Below are positions 1 to 14,500 of a stretch of 64,000 bases of DNA, in pieces. The stretch is from Effrenium voratum (taxonomy: Eukaryota > Sar > Dinophyceae > Suessiales > Symbiodiniaceae), in NCBI GenBank assembly GCA_963377175.1, contig CAUJNA010003816.1:587501-651500 (forward strand), given 5' to 3'. Positions within the stretch are counted from its first letter, which is position 1. Every line of letters begins with the position of its first letter. Both the position numbers and the translations under genes were made by a program. The notes under the pieces are model-generated. The model made no database searches and was not told where the DNA came from. It worked only from the letters and a program-made list of their open reading frames with translations.

Positions 1-1270
1 AAAAAACAAGCAAGCAAACAAACACACACAACATACAAACGATCGAGCGCACAAACAACCAAAAAAACAAACACAAACCAAACAACAAACAAAGAAACAA
101 TCAAGCAAGCAAGCAAGCAAGCAAGCCCCAGCCAGCAAGCCAACAACCACACAAAAAACAATGAAACGAAACAAAGAAACAAACAAACAAACAGAGAACC
201 AACCAAACAAACACAAACAAACAAACAAAGAAACAAACAACAGCAAATCGAAACTACCAAACACACAAACTAACAATCAAGCAAACAAACAAACAAACAA
301 ACTAAGTAACTAACTCTCGAACAAACGAACAAACACACACACAAGTAAAAGAAAGAAAGAAAGAAAGAAAGAAAGAACAGAAACAAACAACAACAATAAA
401 ATCAAACCACCAAGCACAAACAAACAAACACATACAAACACACAAAACAAAACAATCAAACAAACAATCAAACAAACAAACAAAAAACAAACAAAGAAAC
501 AACCAACAAACAATCAAACAAACGAACAAAGAATCAAACGAAACAAACAAACAAACAAAGCAACGACCAAAAAACAAACAAGCAATCAAACAAACAAACA
601 AACGAGGAAAAAAACAAAGAAACAATCAAACAATTAAACAACAAAATACTCAAACGAAAGAAGCAAACAAACAAACAAACAGACAAACAAACGAACAAAC
701 GAAACGAAACGAAACAAACAAACAAACAAAAAACAAACAAAGCAAACACATAAACAATAAATTCAAACAAACAAACAAACAAACAAACAAACAAACAACG
801 CGGCAACCAAAAAACAAACAAACAAGCAAAAAACAACCAAACAAACGAAACAAACAAACAAACAAACAAACAACGCGACAACCAAAAAACAAACAAACAA
901 GCAAAAAACAACCAAACAAACGAAACAAACAAACAAGCAAGCAAACAAACAAAGAAAGAAACAAAGAAAGAAACACAAAGAAAAAGACAACAAAAAACAC
1001 GATCAAACGAAACAAACAAACAATCAAACAAAGCAACAACAAAAAACACACAAACAAAAAACAAACAAGCAAACAAACGAAACAAGCAAACAAACGAAAC
1101 AAACAAACAAACAAACAAACAAATGAAACGAAACAAACAAACAAACAAAGCAACAACCAAAAAAACAATCAAACAAACAAAAAAACAAACAAACAAACAA
1201 ACAAACAACGCGACAACCAAAAAACAAGCAAACAAGCAAACAAACGAAACAAACAACCAAGCAAGCAAAC

Positions 1271-1305
<35 letters not shown>

Positions 1306-1330
1306 AACCGAAAAAACAATCAAACGAAAT
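1..1330. repeat. AAAC/CAAG-type simple-sequence tract
   Basis: Almost pure A and C with scattered G on the plus strand, built from AAAC, AAAG and CAAG tetranucleotides, with blocks repeated at larger scale (for example the CAACGCGRCAACC-containing blocks near 797, 870 and 1,206). The long open frames here (Phe/Cys/Leu or Lys/Asn/Gln only) are low-complexity by-products and I do not call them genes. Confidence 0.95.
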
Positions 1331-2439
1331 AAACACACCGGGAAAACAGATCTGCCTCTGGGCATCTGGCGGCGTCTGGCCTTTGCCACTGGGCATCGCA
1401 AGGCTCTCCCTCGCAAAGGCGTCCGCCACTGGCGCCGGGGTGGCGGCCACCTGAAAGCGCCAAGCGCCAAACGCCAAACGCATGGCAAGCCATCTGCATG
1501 CCATATGCCTGATGCTTGCATACGTATATATATATACATTGGTATATATGAATATCATGTATATATATAATGACGTTATGTATGTTTGTATTTTAATGTA
1601 ATGAAATGTAATGTAATGCAAGGTAATGCAATATGATGTAATGTAATGCATGCAAACATACATGAATATTATATAAATATATGTAATGCGTACGCATATT
1701 TTGGAATATACGCCCCCTAAGTTGGTTCTGTCAGGTAGATCCCAAGATACGTTATGAACTGGGAATATGTGCTGCACCACGTTCCGTGGATGGACAAAGT
1801 TCACACATCACGGCAGCTGGGCGCGACTTCACATCAGGTTTCATCCATCCCATATGCATTTCTGGCTTATCGACAAGAACCATTGTTTGCCAAATTGCAA
1901 GCTGAACAGGTCAGCCTGTGAAGCAAAGGACCGGGAAACGACTGGTTCACCTCTTGGGACCTGGACAAAGCGTGCCTTGTGATCATCATGAAAGCCAGCA
2001 AAACCGCCGGAGGTTCAATACTAAATTTGCAGGGGGATGTGCATCCTCGACTAAAATTACTTCACGCAGCCGTACCACCAAAATACAAAAATACAAAACA
2101 ACAACCCCTGGGCCGTCCAAACCGATCCCCTGCTAACAGCTGTTAACTTATGGCTCAAGAAACAACAACAACCACTAATCAGCCATCCGTTTTTTTTAGC
2201 TTTGGAGGTTGCTTAGTGGGTCCCACTAAACCCGCCAAAGAAGCTAGGGGTAGCTTCCGCATTCTTTCCAGGGATCCGGATCTTTCTAGAAAGGCGCCAA
2301 AAACCCTGGAGAAAAAAAAGTTTTTGAAGAGAACAATGGTTGAAAGGAATGGAACAGGAATCAGAGCCTAGAATCTTGTTTGTCCCCCCCAAAAAAACGA
2401 CAACACCCAACCCAAAATGTATAAAAACCGCCTAAGGAC
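1331..2439. other. Non-coding sequence, no gene seen
   Basis: A GC-rich block (1,340-1,500) with internally repeated GGCG/GCGCC segments is followed by AT-rich sequence with TAATG-type repeats (1,560-1,690) and then unique sequence. Nothing here supports a gene. It lies beyond the last exon I can recognise of the minus-strand EH gene, so it may contain that gene's 3' end. Confidence 0.6.
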
Positions 2440-2559
2440 CCGGACGGCTGGTTCGAGCCACGCCTGGGCGAAGGTGGCCCGAAGATCCGCCAGGGTCCGG
2501 GTGTCGCGCTGGCACAGGTCCTCCGGGTCTTTGGCCGAAAACCGATCCGAGGTCGCCAT
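2440..2559 (-). CDS. EH gene exon 21 (last recognised)
   Basis: Reads MATSDRFSAKDPEDLCQRDT, then RTLADLRATFAQAWLEP. GC-rich island on the minus strand. The Met could be internal or could be the start of a separate small gene; no stop codon within the GC-rich part, so the terminal exon is probably further left or this is not terminal. Confidence 0.45.
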
Positions 2560-5500
2560 GTGAATTGGTGGGGGGGTCTTGGTTTACGTTGGAAGGGGAG
2601 AAAAACAGATGATTTATATGTTTAAGCAGTTAAGTGCCTGGATTTCCCAGTGGCAGTGGGTCAAAACCCCCTGGTAGCCCTGGTGAACATCCACATGGAG
2701 TTCATATGCCCCATGGCCATGTGAATTGGTGGGAGGGCAACCCGTTAGTTGGTGGTGAAGCTGGGGCATGTAGATATTACTAGCTGGTGGAGCCATGGAA
2801 ACAAACTGCTTGCTATCAACGGGCTGAGCTGGTCGTTACATCTACTAACCCCTTTGTTGGTGGCTTGGATCGGTGGTTGGGGAGTTGAATCCCCGGCTTT
2901 TGTAGATGGTGAATGGGGGGAAACCCCTCCTTAAACACCATAACCACATTGCTTTCCGTGTGGTTGGCTTCCCTTTACCCCTCGATAGTAAACCGATATT
3001 GCTTAAACGTCCCCGGAGTCTCTTTCAACGTAGTTGTTTTTAGAATTGGCCAGGAGAAGCCTTCCCAGCAGGGATGCTTAGGGCAGTAGTAGTGATAGGG
3101 AAAATCCCAAAATACCCTTAAGCAAACGCTGGGTCCTCCGGTAGAGAGGTTAGGCTAAGGGTACCAACTTTTTTATGTTGTCTATTTTCAGTAGGGGAAC
3201 CCTCCCAACCAAAAACGGGGTGAGAAAGGGCACCTAGCTGGGGGACCTAGAATGGAAGCGGCACGTGGGTTCGCCGGTTCCGACTCCTCCTCCGTCTTCA
3301 AGGTCGCCTGCAGCTCCGCACCCCGCCGCGTCAGCGCCTCTCAGAAACGGCACCAGTGGCCAGAGTAAAAAGTGCCGAGAGAGGAACACCTTGTCAGGAT
3401 TTTGTTTTACTCTTTATATATATATGTATATATGTCTATATATATATATATGTTGAGGAAACTTCGGGATATCCCCACACAGAAGTCGGAGGAACCAAAA
3501 CGACATGAGCCCCGTGGTCCTTTCCCATGTGAGACATGTGGAGCTCGTGCCCATGTCCCGCACTCCAAATGAGCCATAGGACGAATCCGGAAAGCTTGAG
3601 CGAACCTCGCATATCCTGCAAAGCTTCGATTTGGTTTCTCGACCCCTGGAAAAAAATAAGAATATTTGCAGTAGTGATAGATTACCTTTAGAACCAACAG
3701 GGGGAAAAAAACATATTCTTAAGCAAACGGAAGTAAAAGGCCAGCTGTGCCCGGCCACAGCTGGCGGCCCCTTTCCGCCGGTGCCGAGTTTCTCGATGGA
3801 TCAGCTTCTTGGTTGGTCTCGAGGTTTGCGGGGGGGAGGGCTCCCCAATTCCATTTATCTCGTCTTCCCGAAAGAAAACATGGAATCATCCATGGAAATT
3901 CCCCCATCCTCCCCTATGCGGATATTTGATAATTTCAGAAACTGTCCAAGCCATGCCCGAACACCTGGCTTGGTTGGCGTTGGAAGGGGAGCAACACAAA
4001 TAGATTCTTTAGCCGGAGTTCAACCACTAAACCGCAATAAGCAAAAATTTGTCAAATGCCTCCCAACCCCCGGAAACCAACCACCACGTCATGCCCGACC
4101 CCAAATCCTCGCCTCAGCGCCCTGCTCCAGGTCCTGACAGGACGCCTCCAGGTATTGGTTCGAGTGCCTGGCTCCGAACGGGTTCCCGGCCATCTCGAGG
4201 CGAAGGCTCGGGGGAAATGAACAGGAAGCCAACCAATCGAATTTGATACCGGGAGTTTGGTGGACATGGGTTGGGCTTGTTCAGCGACTTTTCAGGTGGT
4301 TCTCTATTAAAGTTCGTGCCCATCTTGCCATAAGGGAGCCAAGGGAAGCTTGAGTTGTGGCCCTGAATGGTTCTTCATGGCCCCCAACAGTCACTTTTAA
4401 CTTGCCATGGCGCAAGGAATCAGCATGTGGTGCACGCTCATGAGCCAGTCACTGGGAGGAGTGGGAAATGCCTGCTTTGTCTCTAGAGAAGCCCAACAAA
4501 TGACTTGACCAGAATTAGACTGAGTTTCAGTTTTCATTTACACATCTGTAGTCTCTCTCTCTCTCTCTCTCTAACTTTGCATGTACATGTACATGCATAT
4601 ATATATATTAATTATACTGTCCCACCCTTGGTATGGTAGCAAGAAAACGTGTTCCTTTAGCAAAAACACCGCAACAACTTAGACACATGCGAACAACCGT
4701 GAAGTATATATATATATATGAATATATTCCCCTGGTATGAACCTTAGGTTGATTGATCAACCGCTTCTTAGAATTCGCCTTTGGAAGCTTTAAGTTCGGG
4801 GCTTGGGCCCAGATTCCGAAGAGATGCCCAGATCAGCGCCAGGCCTTGGGCTAGGGGGCGAGGGAGGGGATGGGGGAGGGGGCAATAAGCCGCAAATGAG
4901 GCTGGATTGAGCTAACCCCTCCGATATATGACCCCTCCCTCCCTCCCCTGCCTCTCCCCCCCCGGCCCCAAACCAACTCTCTACCGACCCTTGACCAAAT
5001 CTCAAGCATGGCAACCCTTGGGATACGGATCTCTGCTTTTTGATGGCACCCTTAGAGGGAAAGCACCCATTTTGGGAATGCTTCAGAAACCAACCCATGG
5101 CACAAACGTGTCTCTTGCTTGCAACTACACATTAAAGATGAACAAATGACCGAAGACACAAAACACATGCTAAGGGCAGTGAAGGACAAGGCTGGCCCTC
5201 ACAACTGTTTGCTTCCCTCAAATTGGTGGTTTGAATCTTGGACTTCCAAAAATTTGGGGTCTGCGGTTTCCCATCAATCCTACTCAAGCACCGGATGGCG
5301 AATCGCTGGCCAACGACACCACCCCGAGAAAAAAAAAGGGAAAAAAAACACACACAAAAACAACAAGGGCCAACTCGCCTCAGCACGGAGATCAGCTCCT
5401 CCTCCCCTTCCGCCATGGTTCGCAGGAAGCCTAGCTCCTGGCGGAGAATCTGCGACCGTAGAGCCAAAAAGGCCATTACGGCTGTTACGCCCCCTCCCCC

Positions 5501-8500
5501 CCTCAAAAAAACAACTAGAAGAACGAAACAGAACGAACGAAACAGAACAACACAAAACAACAACAAGACAAAAACCGTTTAGTAGGAAAATAGCAATTCT
5601 CCAATAAGTTGAAAGTTCAAGATGCATTCAGGACATGAACCTAAGCCCAAGGTTATTAGTTGACCCGCTTCCAGGCGGCTCGATCTTGGGAAATCCCGAG
5701 CATGTGTCAAAAAGCCGCGAGCTACTATGGCAGGGTCACACGGGTCCACAAAAAGGCATCCCCTCTTGGGCGTTAAATGGGGATCTGGAAAAAAAGAACA
5801 TAAATGCATCCCCTTGGTGCGTCCTATAGTAAACTAGGTCCTCCAATAAAAAGGTTAGAATAAGGGCACCCTTTTTTCTGTAGTCTATTTTAGTAGGGGA
5901 ACCCTCTCCCAAAAAAGGGTAAAAGGGCACCACTGGAGGACCTAGTAAATCAATACGCTTTGTTCTATTCGATTTAGCGCTCAGCACTCAGCAACCGTAG
6001 CCAAGAAGGACGAAAACCTGAGAGAAGCCATCTACCGACTGGTGTGAAGTAGACTTTGTCCATCCACCCAATTTATTTGCCGAGGCGTGGCCAACTCACA
6101 GCGCATGTTTTTTGGAAGATGAGAGCCTCTTGGCCCATTGAATGGTGCCGGGGAACCACAACGAAGAAACCTGCCAACCAGCTTCGAGGCTGCCAACTCA
6201 AGAGGTAAGAAAAGCAAGTGCATTGTGACAAAACCGCGTGGCGTGTATACGATGCGCTCAAAGGGTTTCACACAAAAACAAAGGAAAACCAAACAAACAA
6301 ACAAAACACAGGTACGTGTCAAAACAACATGTGTTGGACACCCGACTTAAACAAATTGGAACGAATGAGGGCAATGTGTTGGTTGGTTGTGACCCAAACC
6401 CGGTGACCGAGATCAAAAACATTGATCCCCGAACAGGGGCCAGAACAATTGGCAAATCGCCTCAAAGTGGTCACGGGTGATCTGTTTGCCGCCAACACAC
6501 AGCTTCATTTACGGTCACACCCGTTGTCGAGCTGGAAAAAGAGTGGAATCCACTGAACAACTGGACATAGGCACCCGTGTCAAATGATCTACTTGAGCCT
6601 TTCCCTTTTGGCTTCCCTTTGAAACCCTACGAGTGTTTCCAAACAAACTAGAGGTTTGCATATATGTCCATGTTTTAACCAAGGAGGGCTTCCCCATGTC
6701 AAGCCCTATTTCAAGGCGTAAACACTCCTTGAAAAGAGGTCCCCCTACCACAACCCATTTCGCACCAGTTGGGATGGATGCAACCTGTGAAAGCTGTGAA
6801 CCTTGGTCCAACTGGTGCGAACTTTTGTCCATGAACGGTATGATCTCAAGGATTGTTTTTGAGTTCAATCAGTATATCAACAAGGGACGTCACATGCAAT
6901 CTACAAACGAGAAAGAACAACTTACTCCTAACACCGCAGGCCCACCCCTAAACTTCCCCCATACAGACCCATTTGGCCTTTGGCACAGGTCGGTGAATGG
7001 CCTCACAACAAAAATCAGCAGCTAAACCCAAACAAAACAAACACACGTATAGCAACCAAACAACCAGCACAACATCACCCGCCTACCAAAACAACCAAAA
7101 ACAAACCCAACAAAATAAGCCAAACCACTCCAACAACACCGCAAAACAAAGAAGCAAACTCAACCAACCGGGAAAAACAAAAAAACACCAACCGCAAAAA
7201 GCCCCCCCAAAAAAAACCACCCCCACCCACCGCAACAAAATAAAAGTCCGTTTCTTGTTTTCCTCCGCTTCCGACGCCAGCGTCGCCCGCCTGGGTCAGG
7301 TGGCTGCGGTCCCGTCGGAGCGCCAGGCTCTCGAGGTGCGCCTGGCCCCGGGAATCCCGGAGCTGCGAGAGGCGCTGCTTCTCCTCCAGGAGGCCCTTCT
7401 CCATGGCCTCGTTTTGGGCCTTTGGGGGTGAAATTTTCTCCGGGTGATTGATAGGTCCTTAGAATAAGGGCACCCGATCTTTTCCCTCCCTCAAAACGGG
7501 CAAAAGGGCACTGGGGGGCCTAAAACAGAAGAAACACAGGGGCTGAGATTCTTTTCTATGTGTTGTTTAAACAAAAGCAACACAACTGGGGGGGGTTCTT
7601 GGTTTTGTTTGCTCTTCCTTGGGGCTAAGATTCGTTCTCCGTCCTTTTCGTTTGAAAAAAAGAAGAAAAGGAAGGCTGCGGGTTTGGGATTGGGTCTTGT
7701 TGGTCTTGGGGTGATTTGTTTTGGACCCTCCGCAAAATGGTGCTCCTCCATGGACTGTTGCGGGTCTTTGGGGGTCTCTCTCTTCTCAGCTTCCGTTGGA
7801 GCCTGATGGTTTGGTGGTTGAAGGAGGGCTTTCCCAGGTACCTTCCCAACAGCCCCCAGACCCCTCCAGGGACCCTGCTGAAAGCGACCCCAAACAACCC
7901 CCCCGATAGCTTTCAGCGGTTGGACAAAAAAACAAATGGATTTTACCCAGTGGGGAAATTGTCGTTTCCCAGGGGCTAAACGTCTGTCATGGACCCGACA
8001 ACCCAAAGAAGCACCATTCTGGGGAGGTCAACAAACAAAAAAGAAAAACAAGGCCCCCAAAGCCCCTGTTTGACTTGATTGTGGTTTGCTTTTTGGCGTT
8101 TGCTAGAAGAGACATCAGCTTCCCTCTGATTGGTGGCTTGGATTGGTGGTTTGGGACTTGAACCCCTGGTTCTTGTAGACATATTTGAGGGTGTCATGAA
8201 TTCCCCGAAAAAATGTGGACAGGCGCCTGGAATTGGACCTCCCAAACATAAGTGGACAATCGGGGGCTTCAATAGGACAGTAGTCTTTGGTGGGTCAAAA
8301 ATAGGTACCCAAAATGGAGCCCTGGAGTCTGGAACCTTGGTGTCCTTTTTTGGGGACCCCTTAAAAACTGTGGCTTCCTGTTGGTTCCCTGGAAAGCCTC
8401 CAAAAATGACAAAACGGATACCCTCAACAAAAAGACACCCCATTTCATGGGGGGTGTTGGGGGTTGAGATTGAAGGGGTCCGACAAAACAACAAGTTGAA

Positions 8501-11500
8501 CGGGGATAACCCGGAGCCGCTGACAATTTTGGGATTCTGAAAATTTTGGTATGGTGCAAAATCCTCAAATCGCAGATCGCAGAAAGGGAAACACACACCC
8601 AGCTCACACAGCTCACCTTGACCAACCCCCAAAGAAAACGGGGGTCCCCCACGTTTGGAAAAATAACCTCACCAACCCCTCCTTGTCAACTTCGATCTCC
8701 CTCTCTCCGCTCCACGTTCGACGTCTCCGGCTGAAACCCCCGGCGCCTTCTTCTGGCGCGCGAGCTGCTCCAAGTCGACTGCCTCCTGCGAAAGCTTCTG
8801 CTCCAGCGAGGCCCCGAGCTCCTGGAGCCGCCGCAGCTCCCCGTCCAGCTGGTCCACCTAGCGAGAGCTCCGTAAGAGGAGGTGGGGGAGCTCCAGCCCT
8901 TTCAAGGGGGTTCAGGGGGGTGTTCGGTGGGGGAGATTTAGTCTCTCTTTGGGTTGCGTTGACACACCATAGCTAATATCAAATATCCAACCAAAAGTAA
9001 GGGGGCCCAACCAGGAACCTCAAGCCATGTGGGGGATGCTGGCCTCAATGCGGCCTCAATAGGGATGGAAATCAATCACATGGTGTTGCAACGGGCCCAA
9101 ACCAGCTCGAGCTCTGTTTGAAGGGCAGGTTGGTGGGGAAGTTCCAGCCTGTTCAAAGGGTTCTTGGTGGGGGGGGGGGGGAGGTCTTCATGGGGATTTA
9201 GTTGTGGGGGGAGGTTTAGCCCGGACTTGGGTTTAGAGATTGGGCATTGAACAGGTTGTAAGAGGTTGTTTGAAATGGAAGTTAAGGGGCTGTCGAAAGG
9301 CTTCAGTGTTTCGAAGGTAAGGTATTCAAGCCGACTAGAAATCACATGAAATCACACCTTGTGTTATGAGGCTGGGAGCTGTTTAGCCCAAAATGAGCTC
9401 CATGGACTTCTTGTGCACTTAGATTCGTTGGGCTTTGTGAACGGGATTTGCAGATATAGAGTGCTATTATGTTTGAAGGGGCACAGGCTTTTATTAGTAT
9501 ATGTCAGCCTCAACTCCAACACCCGCACCTTCTTTTTCCAGGACAAATTCGACAACTTCCTTGAGATTGGCCTGTACCCCCAACCCTTGGCAACATGTTG
9601 TTCATTGCATACATGACTCATGACACTTGAACATTAGGTGAGCTGCTCAAGATCGCTCGATATTCGTAGCTCGTCCTTTTTTGGAGGGTACCTGCGTGTT
9701 TGGTGATTTTGAAGGAAACCACAAGTTGGGGCGGGGGTCCCCTAACAAGGACACACCCATATTCAGGTTTATGAACCCCTAACCCTTGAGGGGTCATTGG
9801 AAGGGTAGGGTTCTTCAAACGAGCACTACTTTCAGAGCTGAAATTAACCCCCTGCACCTTCACTTGGGTTTGGATTGGTCTGGATTGATCTCGCCAATGC
9901 ACAAAGCGATGCGTTCGTGCCTCGTCCCGGAGCATCTTCGCCAGCGAGCGGTCGCACTTGGCCACCGAGTTCAGGTGCTTGACGTTCTCCTCGGCAACGG
10001 CTTGACGTTAGGCTTCGGCTCAAACGAGAAATCAAAAACGACGAATGGGTGACTCGTCCTTTCTAAGAGCGCCCTGTTGTCGGGTTGTTTCAGGTTCCGG
10101 TTTTGAGACACACCGGTTCCCCTTTGACACGTTGCACGCTCTGGGTTCTGGAAATAGAAGCACCCCGCTTCACAGAGACAAGAAACAAGAGACTAGTTCC
10201 CTGCAGCTTGAGATGAGAAGACTTCCAAGTGGTTGTGCCCTGCGGTTTTACAAGCCTTCGAGAAAGGAAGTACCCTCTAGCTGGGTGGTTTCCAGCTGAA
10301 TTTGCCTTTGATCACAATCTGACTCACAGCCAACTCGAAAGAAAAAAACCCACACGTTCAGCCCAGAAGGGCGCCTGTTTGGTCCTTCCCTTGGTATGAA
10401 TATCTAAATCAATACGGGTGTGTCTTTGTTAAGGTTGCGGCGTGCCTTCCCGCGTCCTTCCGGTGTCCCTTTGAACCAACCCCTTGCGACTTGGCTCCGA
10501 GTTGGGCTCAACCCTTGGTATGGCAGCAAACATTTTTTGTGCAGCCCCCTACAAAGGAACCGCCCCAGCCCTGCCAAAGCCCGAAAGCTCGCTTCCCAAG
10601 TGGATGCCCAAAACCGCCTCCGCACCTTCTTCACAACGAAATCGGTCCGACCCCAAGGCGTGTGATGTCCAACTCACCGGACGAGCCGCCGGCTGCATGT
10701 CCTGGCTTTCCAAGCCTTCGAAGCCCATCTCGGCCATCTCCCCGAAGCCGAAGTCACCGCCACCGAGGCCTAAGTGAAAAGCTGAATGTACGTCCAGACT
10801 CTCTGCCCGGATTTCCACGGGGAAAAAGGGGCGTCGATTTTGTTGGTTGAGTTTAAAGGGGAACCCTTCCAAAAGAAAGGAACAAAAAGGGGCGCCACTG
10901 GGCAACTGGGTACTGTTTGTCAACCTTTTACCTGGAGACTCTTTGGTGGACAGCATTAGGCGAGGATTCATGTCATTCATATCGATATGAAACCCGGAGA
11001 TGAACTCCCAGGTGGTGAATGAATTGCTAAGTTGGGCTATGGAAATTCAGCCCCCACAGCGTCCAACGGACAGAGGAAAGCTGAACCACTTCCAAGCGGG
11101 CGTTCGAAGCTCTCCCGTTTTTCCTGCAGTCAGCTTCCGTTTTGAAGCAGTAAGTTGGCCATTGAGGCGTATCAACTCCCAATCCTTCCGCACATGTAGC
11201 TATAGCCTTAGCACAAGGTCTAGCCTTTCGCAGGTTCACTGATAAACATGAAAATCCATGTGTGTCCAAAAGGTCTAAGGAGCTAGCTCACACCAAGGAC
11301 CAGCCATGTTGAAATCGATGCACTCTGTTCTCACTCGGAGCAATACAAAGGTGGATCCGGCAGCAAACGCAATCCCTAGACCAAAAAGTGCACTGTGTTC
11401 TTCTTGCAGGCAATGTCAATTCCACATGAACAAAATCTAAATCCCTCTCTTTAGATCAGTCTCAAACTTGTTCGTTTCTTCTCTTTGGCTTCCATGCCAC

Positions 11501-14500
11501 TCAAGTCAACCGCACTTCACTTAAGTGAAGGACCTCAAAACAGAAAGACAACCCTCATTTTCGGCCCTGTCCCAGACCTCCAGTAGCCATAGGTGATGGA
11601 TACAGTAGCAGCCCTGGTTTTGGTCAAGTTGTTGGTACCTGGCTACAGGAGTACCCAAAGTGAGACAAATGGGCACTGGCTCCAGCACTTCCTCTGAGGG
11701 GGCACCGGAGAAGTAGGCCCCCCCCCCGCCAACACGGCACCTGAGAAGGGGACCGGTCCCTTCGACATTTCCCTTGGTACCCTACAGGCGCCTGCTGGAA
11801 TCAGTCCAGGAACTTGGGAAGCGAGCCGGGCGCAACCCAACCCCACCCACCCCCACCCACCCCACCCAAAACAGACCGCTCACCGCGCCTCCAAAGTCCA
11901 TGCCGCCGAAGTCGCCGAAGTCCGCCTTCCAAGAGTGCGCGACCCAGCTCTGAGCCTATCACCTATGTCCAACCCAACGAGGAGAAAGTAAAAACAAAAA
12001 CGTGTGGCTTCCTCTTAGGACGGTTGGCCAAAACACATCCAAACTTGTACCCCTAGTTTGGTCCCAAAACGTCGCCTCCCCTTTGTTGAGGGTATCCTCT
12101 TTGACGTTGTTTGAAAGGGAGGCCAAAGGCAAGCCAACATATGTTTGGCAGTGGTCACGGTGTTCCAAAAGCTTGAGACAAATGAGCAGCCAAATTCTGA
12201 TGTTTAGCCCGCCAAAGAGAAACATATCTTATCAGGAGCTTTTTTGGATGGACCACACTCCTCTCGATTACCTTTCATCTTTTACTCTTTGCAACAATCA
12301 TCGAATTGGACAGAACACAAATGAACGCAACGGTACTGTATGAAAACCTCCCTCTGCATTCCTATGACTATTGGAGAAGGGTAACCCACCGCAAGGCCTG
12401 AAGACCCCTGTCGCATGCCCGTAAAATACGATGTTTGCAGAAGATATGGCAGTGGTTCAAAGCCAACCTTAGACGCAGTACCCTCACAAAAGGCGTACCC
12501 ATACCAAATCGGCGTCTCTCCCCCTCAAATTTGCTGGATTTCCTCCAAAGCCACTTGAAAGTCAAAGACCATTTCTGGGAGGGGACCCGCGGGTATTGAG
12601 CCGCACAAGGGGACGACTGGCAGCCATGATCATAGGACTTGAGAGGTCTGTGTGTGTGTGTGTTTGACTTTTGAGGGTTTTTCTTTCAGGTAAGTTTGAA
12701 GGGAAACCAACAGGAAAACCAACCTTTGCTTGCCCTTATTGCCCACTGTACCTGGCGCCAAAGTCGGCAGTGCTTCGATCAGTTTTGCGGAACGGCTAGC
12801 CGGTTCCGCAAGATTGCCCGAGGCGGGTTGGATTTCGCTAAAAGGAGGGATGGTTGCCCAACTAGCCAAAAGGCCCTAAGCCCCCGTTTCAGACCACTTC
12901 TTAGGGCCGGCATCTCATTTTCCATTTTGTCTGAACAAGTGGGTACGATGCTCCTTTGGACCATTGTCCAAAGAGGACCTCCTGCCAGCTTCTGCTGGAG
13001 TATCCGTTCTTTATGATGGTGCGAAGGGGATAGGGAAGGCTTAAAAGACACTAGAAGATAGGTGGCCCGAACGCATTTTTCACTGCGTATGCACAAATGT
13101 AGTACCAGTGCAAACTGTGAAAGGCCTCGCGCTACTTGCTCTGCCTGCTCTCTTCCTCAATTGGAACACCAAACAACAAAGAATATGCAAAATTATGCCT
13201 GGATCGGATTTTTGTTGCACTCGTTCGGGTTTCCAACGACCCAATTGTCACAACAGGAAAGTACTGCACGGTTCCAAACACTCCAGAACGACTTGCGAAC
13301 CCTTTTTGAACGCCTTTGGAACGCCTTTTGAACCTTTTTTGGGCTGAAAGGGTTTGTAAGAGAACCATGACCGGGGCCCATTTGCAGTCAACGCCTGGGC
13401 ATTTCCAGGTTTTGTGGCGTTTCTCCTGCCAAGCCAAGGGGGTTGCCCCAAGAAAAGACATACACACACACATATGCAGCTGCATGATTTCGGCAAGGCC
13501 CCCATATTCTCCCACAAACGAAACCGGAGCAGATACTAAACATGCCCATCACAGCGAACGCTGAGCAAGATGCACAACCTGCTACCCCCTTGTTTGTACA
13601 ATTGTAACGCCAAACGGGAAACTTGCAAAACATGATCACGTGCTAGCTTGCCCGTTCGGGACCGATCCAAACCATTCGGCAAAAATACTGTCAACTGTCT
13701 CGGCAGAACCCTTTGCAATCTTTAAGCGGAAAGTCGAGCCAAAGCTCCGAACCTTTGCTGCGCGCACTGATTTCCTTCGCACTGAACATTCGCGATGCTC
13801 AAGCCGGAGCTTCGAAAGTGTGCTTTGCGCGCCGCGTTTGTGCTTGATTTGTTTTCGGGACGGAGCTGCGTCAGCGCATCGCCTAGCACGTTCGTGCTTC
13901 ATACTTGCGATTTCAAGCTGGAGCTGCGCCGCGGTACTTCGCGTGTGGTACTTTCGCGCGCCCCGACCAAGGGGATTTGAGCCCGAGGCCGCTGGCCTGA
14001 ATCTGAAAGATGGGTTGTGTTTTGTTTGTTTGTTTTTTCATTGACCATGCCGATCTCCGCATCGCGCGGGCAACTCCAAAAGTAGCATTTGCCCCCCAGC
14101 TTTTGAACATCGACCACGCCAACCCGGCAGAGGGTCGCGTGGACAAAGAAAACAACAGTAAGAGTCCTCAGTGTCTGAACCTCGACACTGCACAAAACCC
14201 GTGCAACTTGCTCTAGCATCCTCTGACGACTCCGATGTAACGCTTGCGTAGCCTGGGCAATCTCTCGTGCAACTTGCTCGCGCAACTTGACTTTGCAATG
14301 CTTTCGGGACAATAGAAAACATTATAGAGGCAGTTGGTTATTAGAACATCTTGAATGGACGCCGTTAACCTTGGGCAAGGGAAGTCGAGTTCCATCTGAG
14401 GAGACAAACACGCTGTTATATAAACCCTAGCCTAGCTTGCCCCAAATCCGGGCTACACAAAAAAGAACATGCTCAGATTCTGGTCCCTATTTTATCCTAC

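Noticed and set aside
2140..2160. TTATGGCTCAAG, similar to the end of the dinoflagellate spliced leader (TTTTGGCTCAAG)
   Set aside because: Only the last 10-11 bases match and the preceding CCGTAGCCA part is absent; most likely chance.
3405..3418. TTTTACTCTTTATA, similar to a terminus of the DIRS-like element
   Set aside because: Match limited to about 13 nt beside a TA microsatellite; no further element sequence nearby.
13640..14044. 134-codon plus-strand frame and an overlapping minus-strand frame
   Set aside because: Both are open and compositionally similar, neither has a recognisable motif or splice context; left uncalled apart from the helical minus-strand island at 14,160-14,305.
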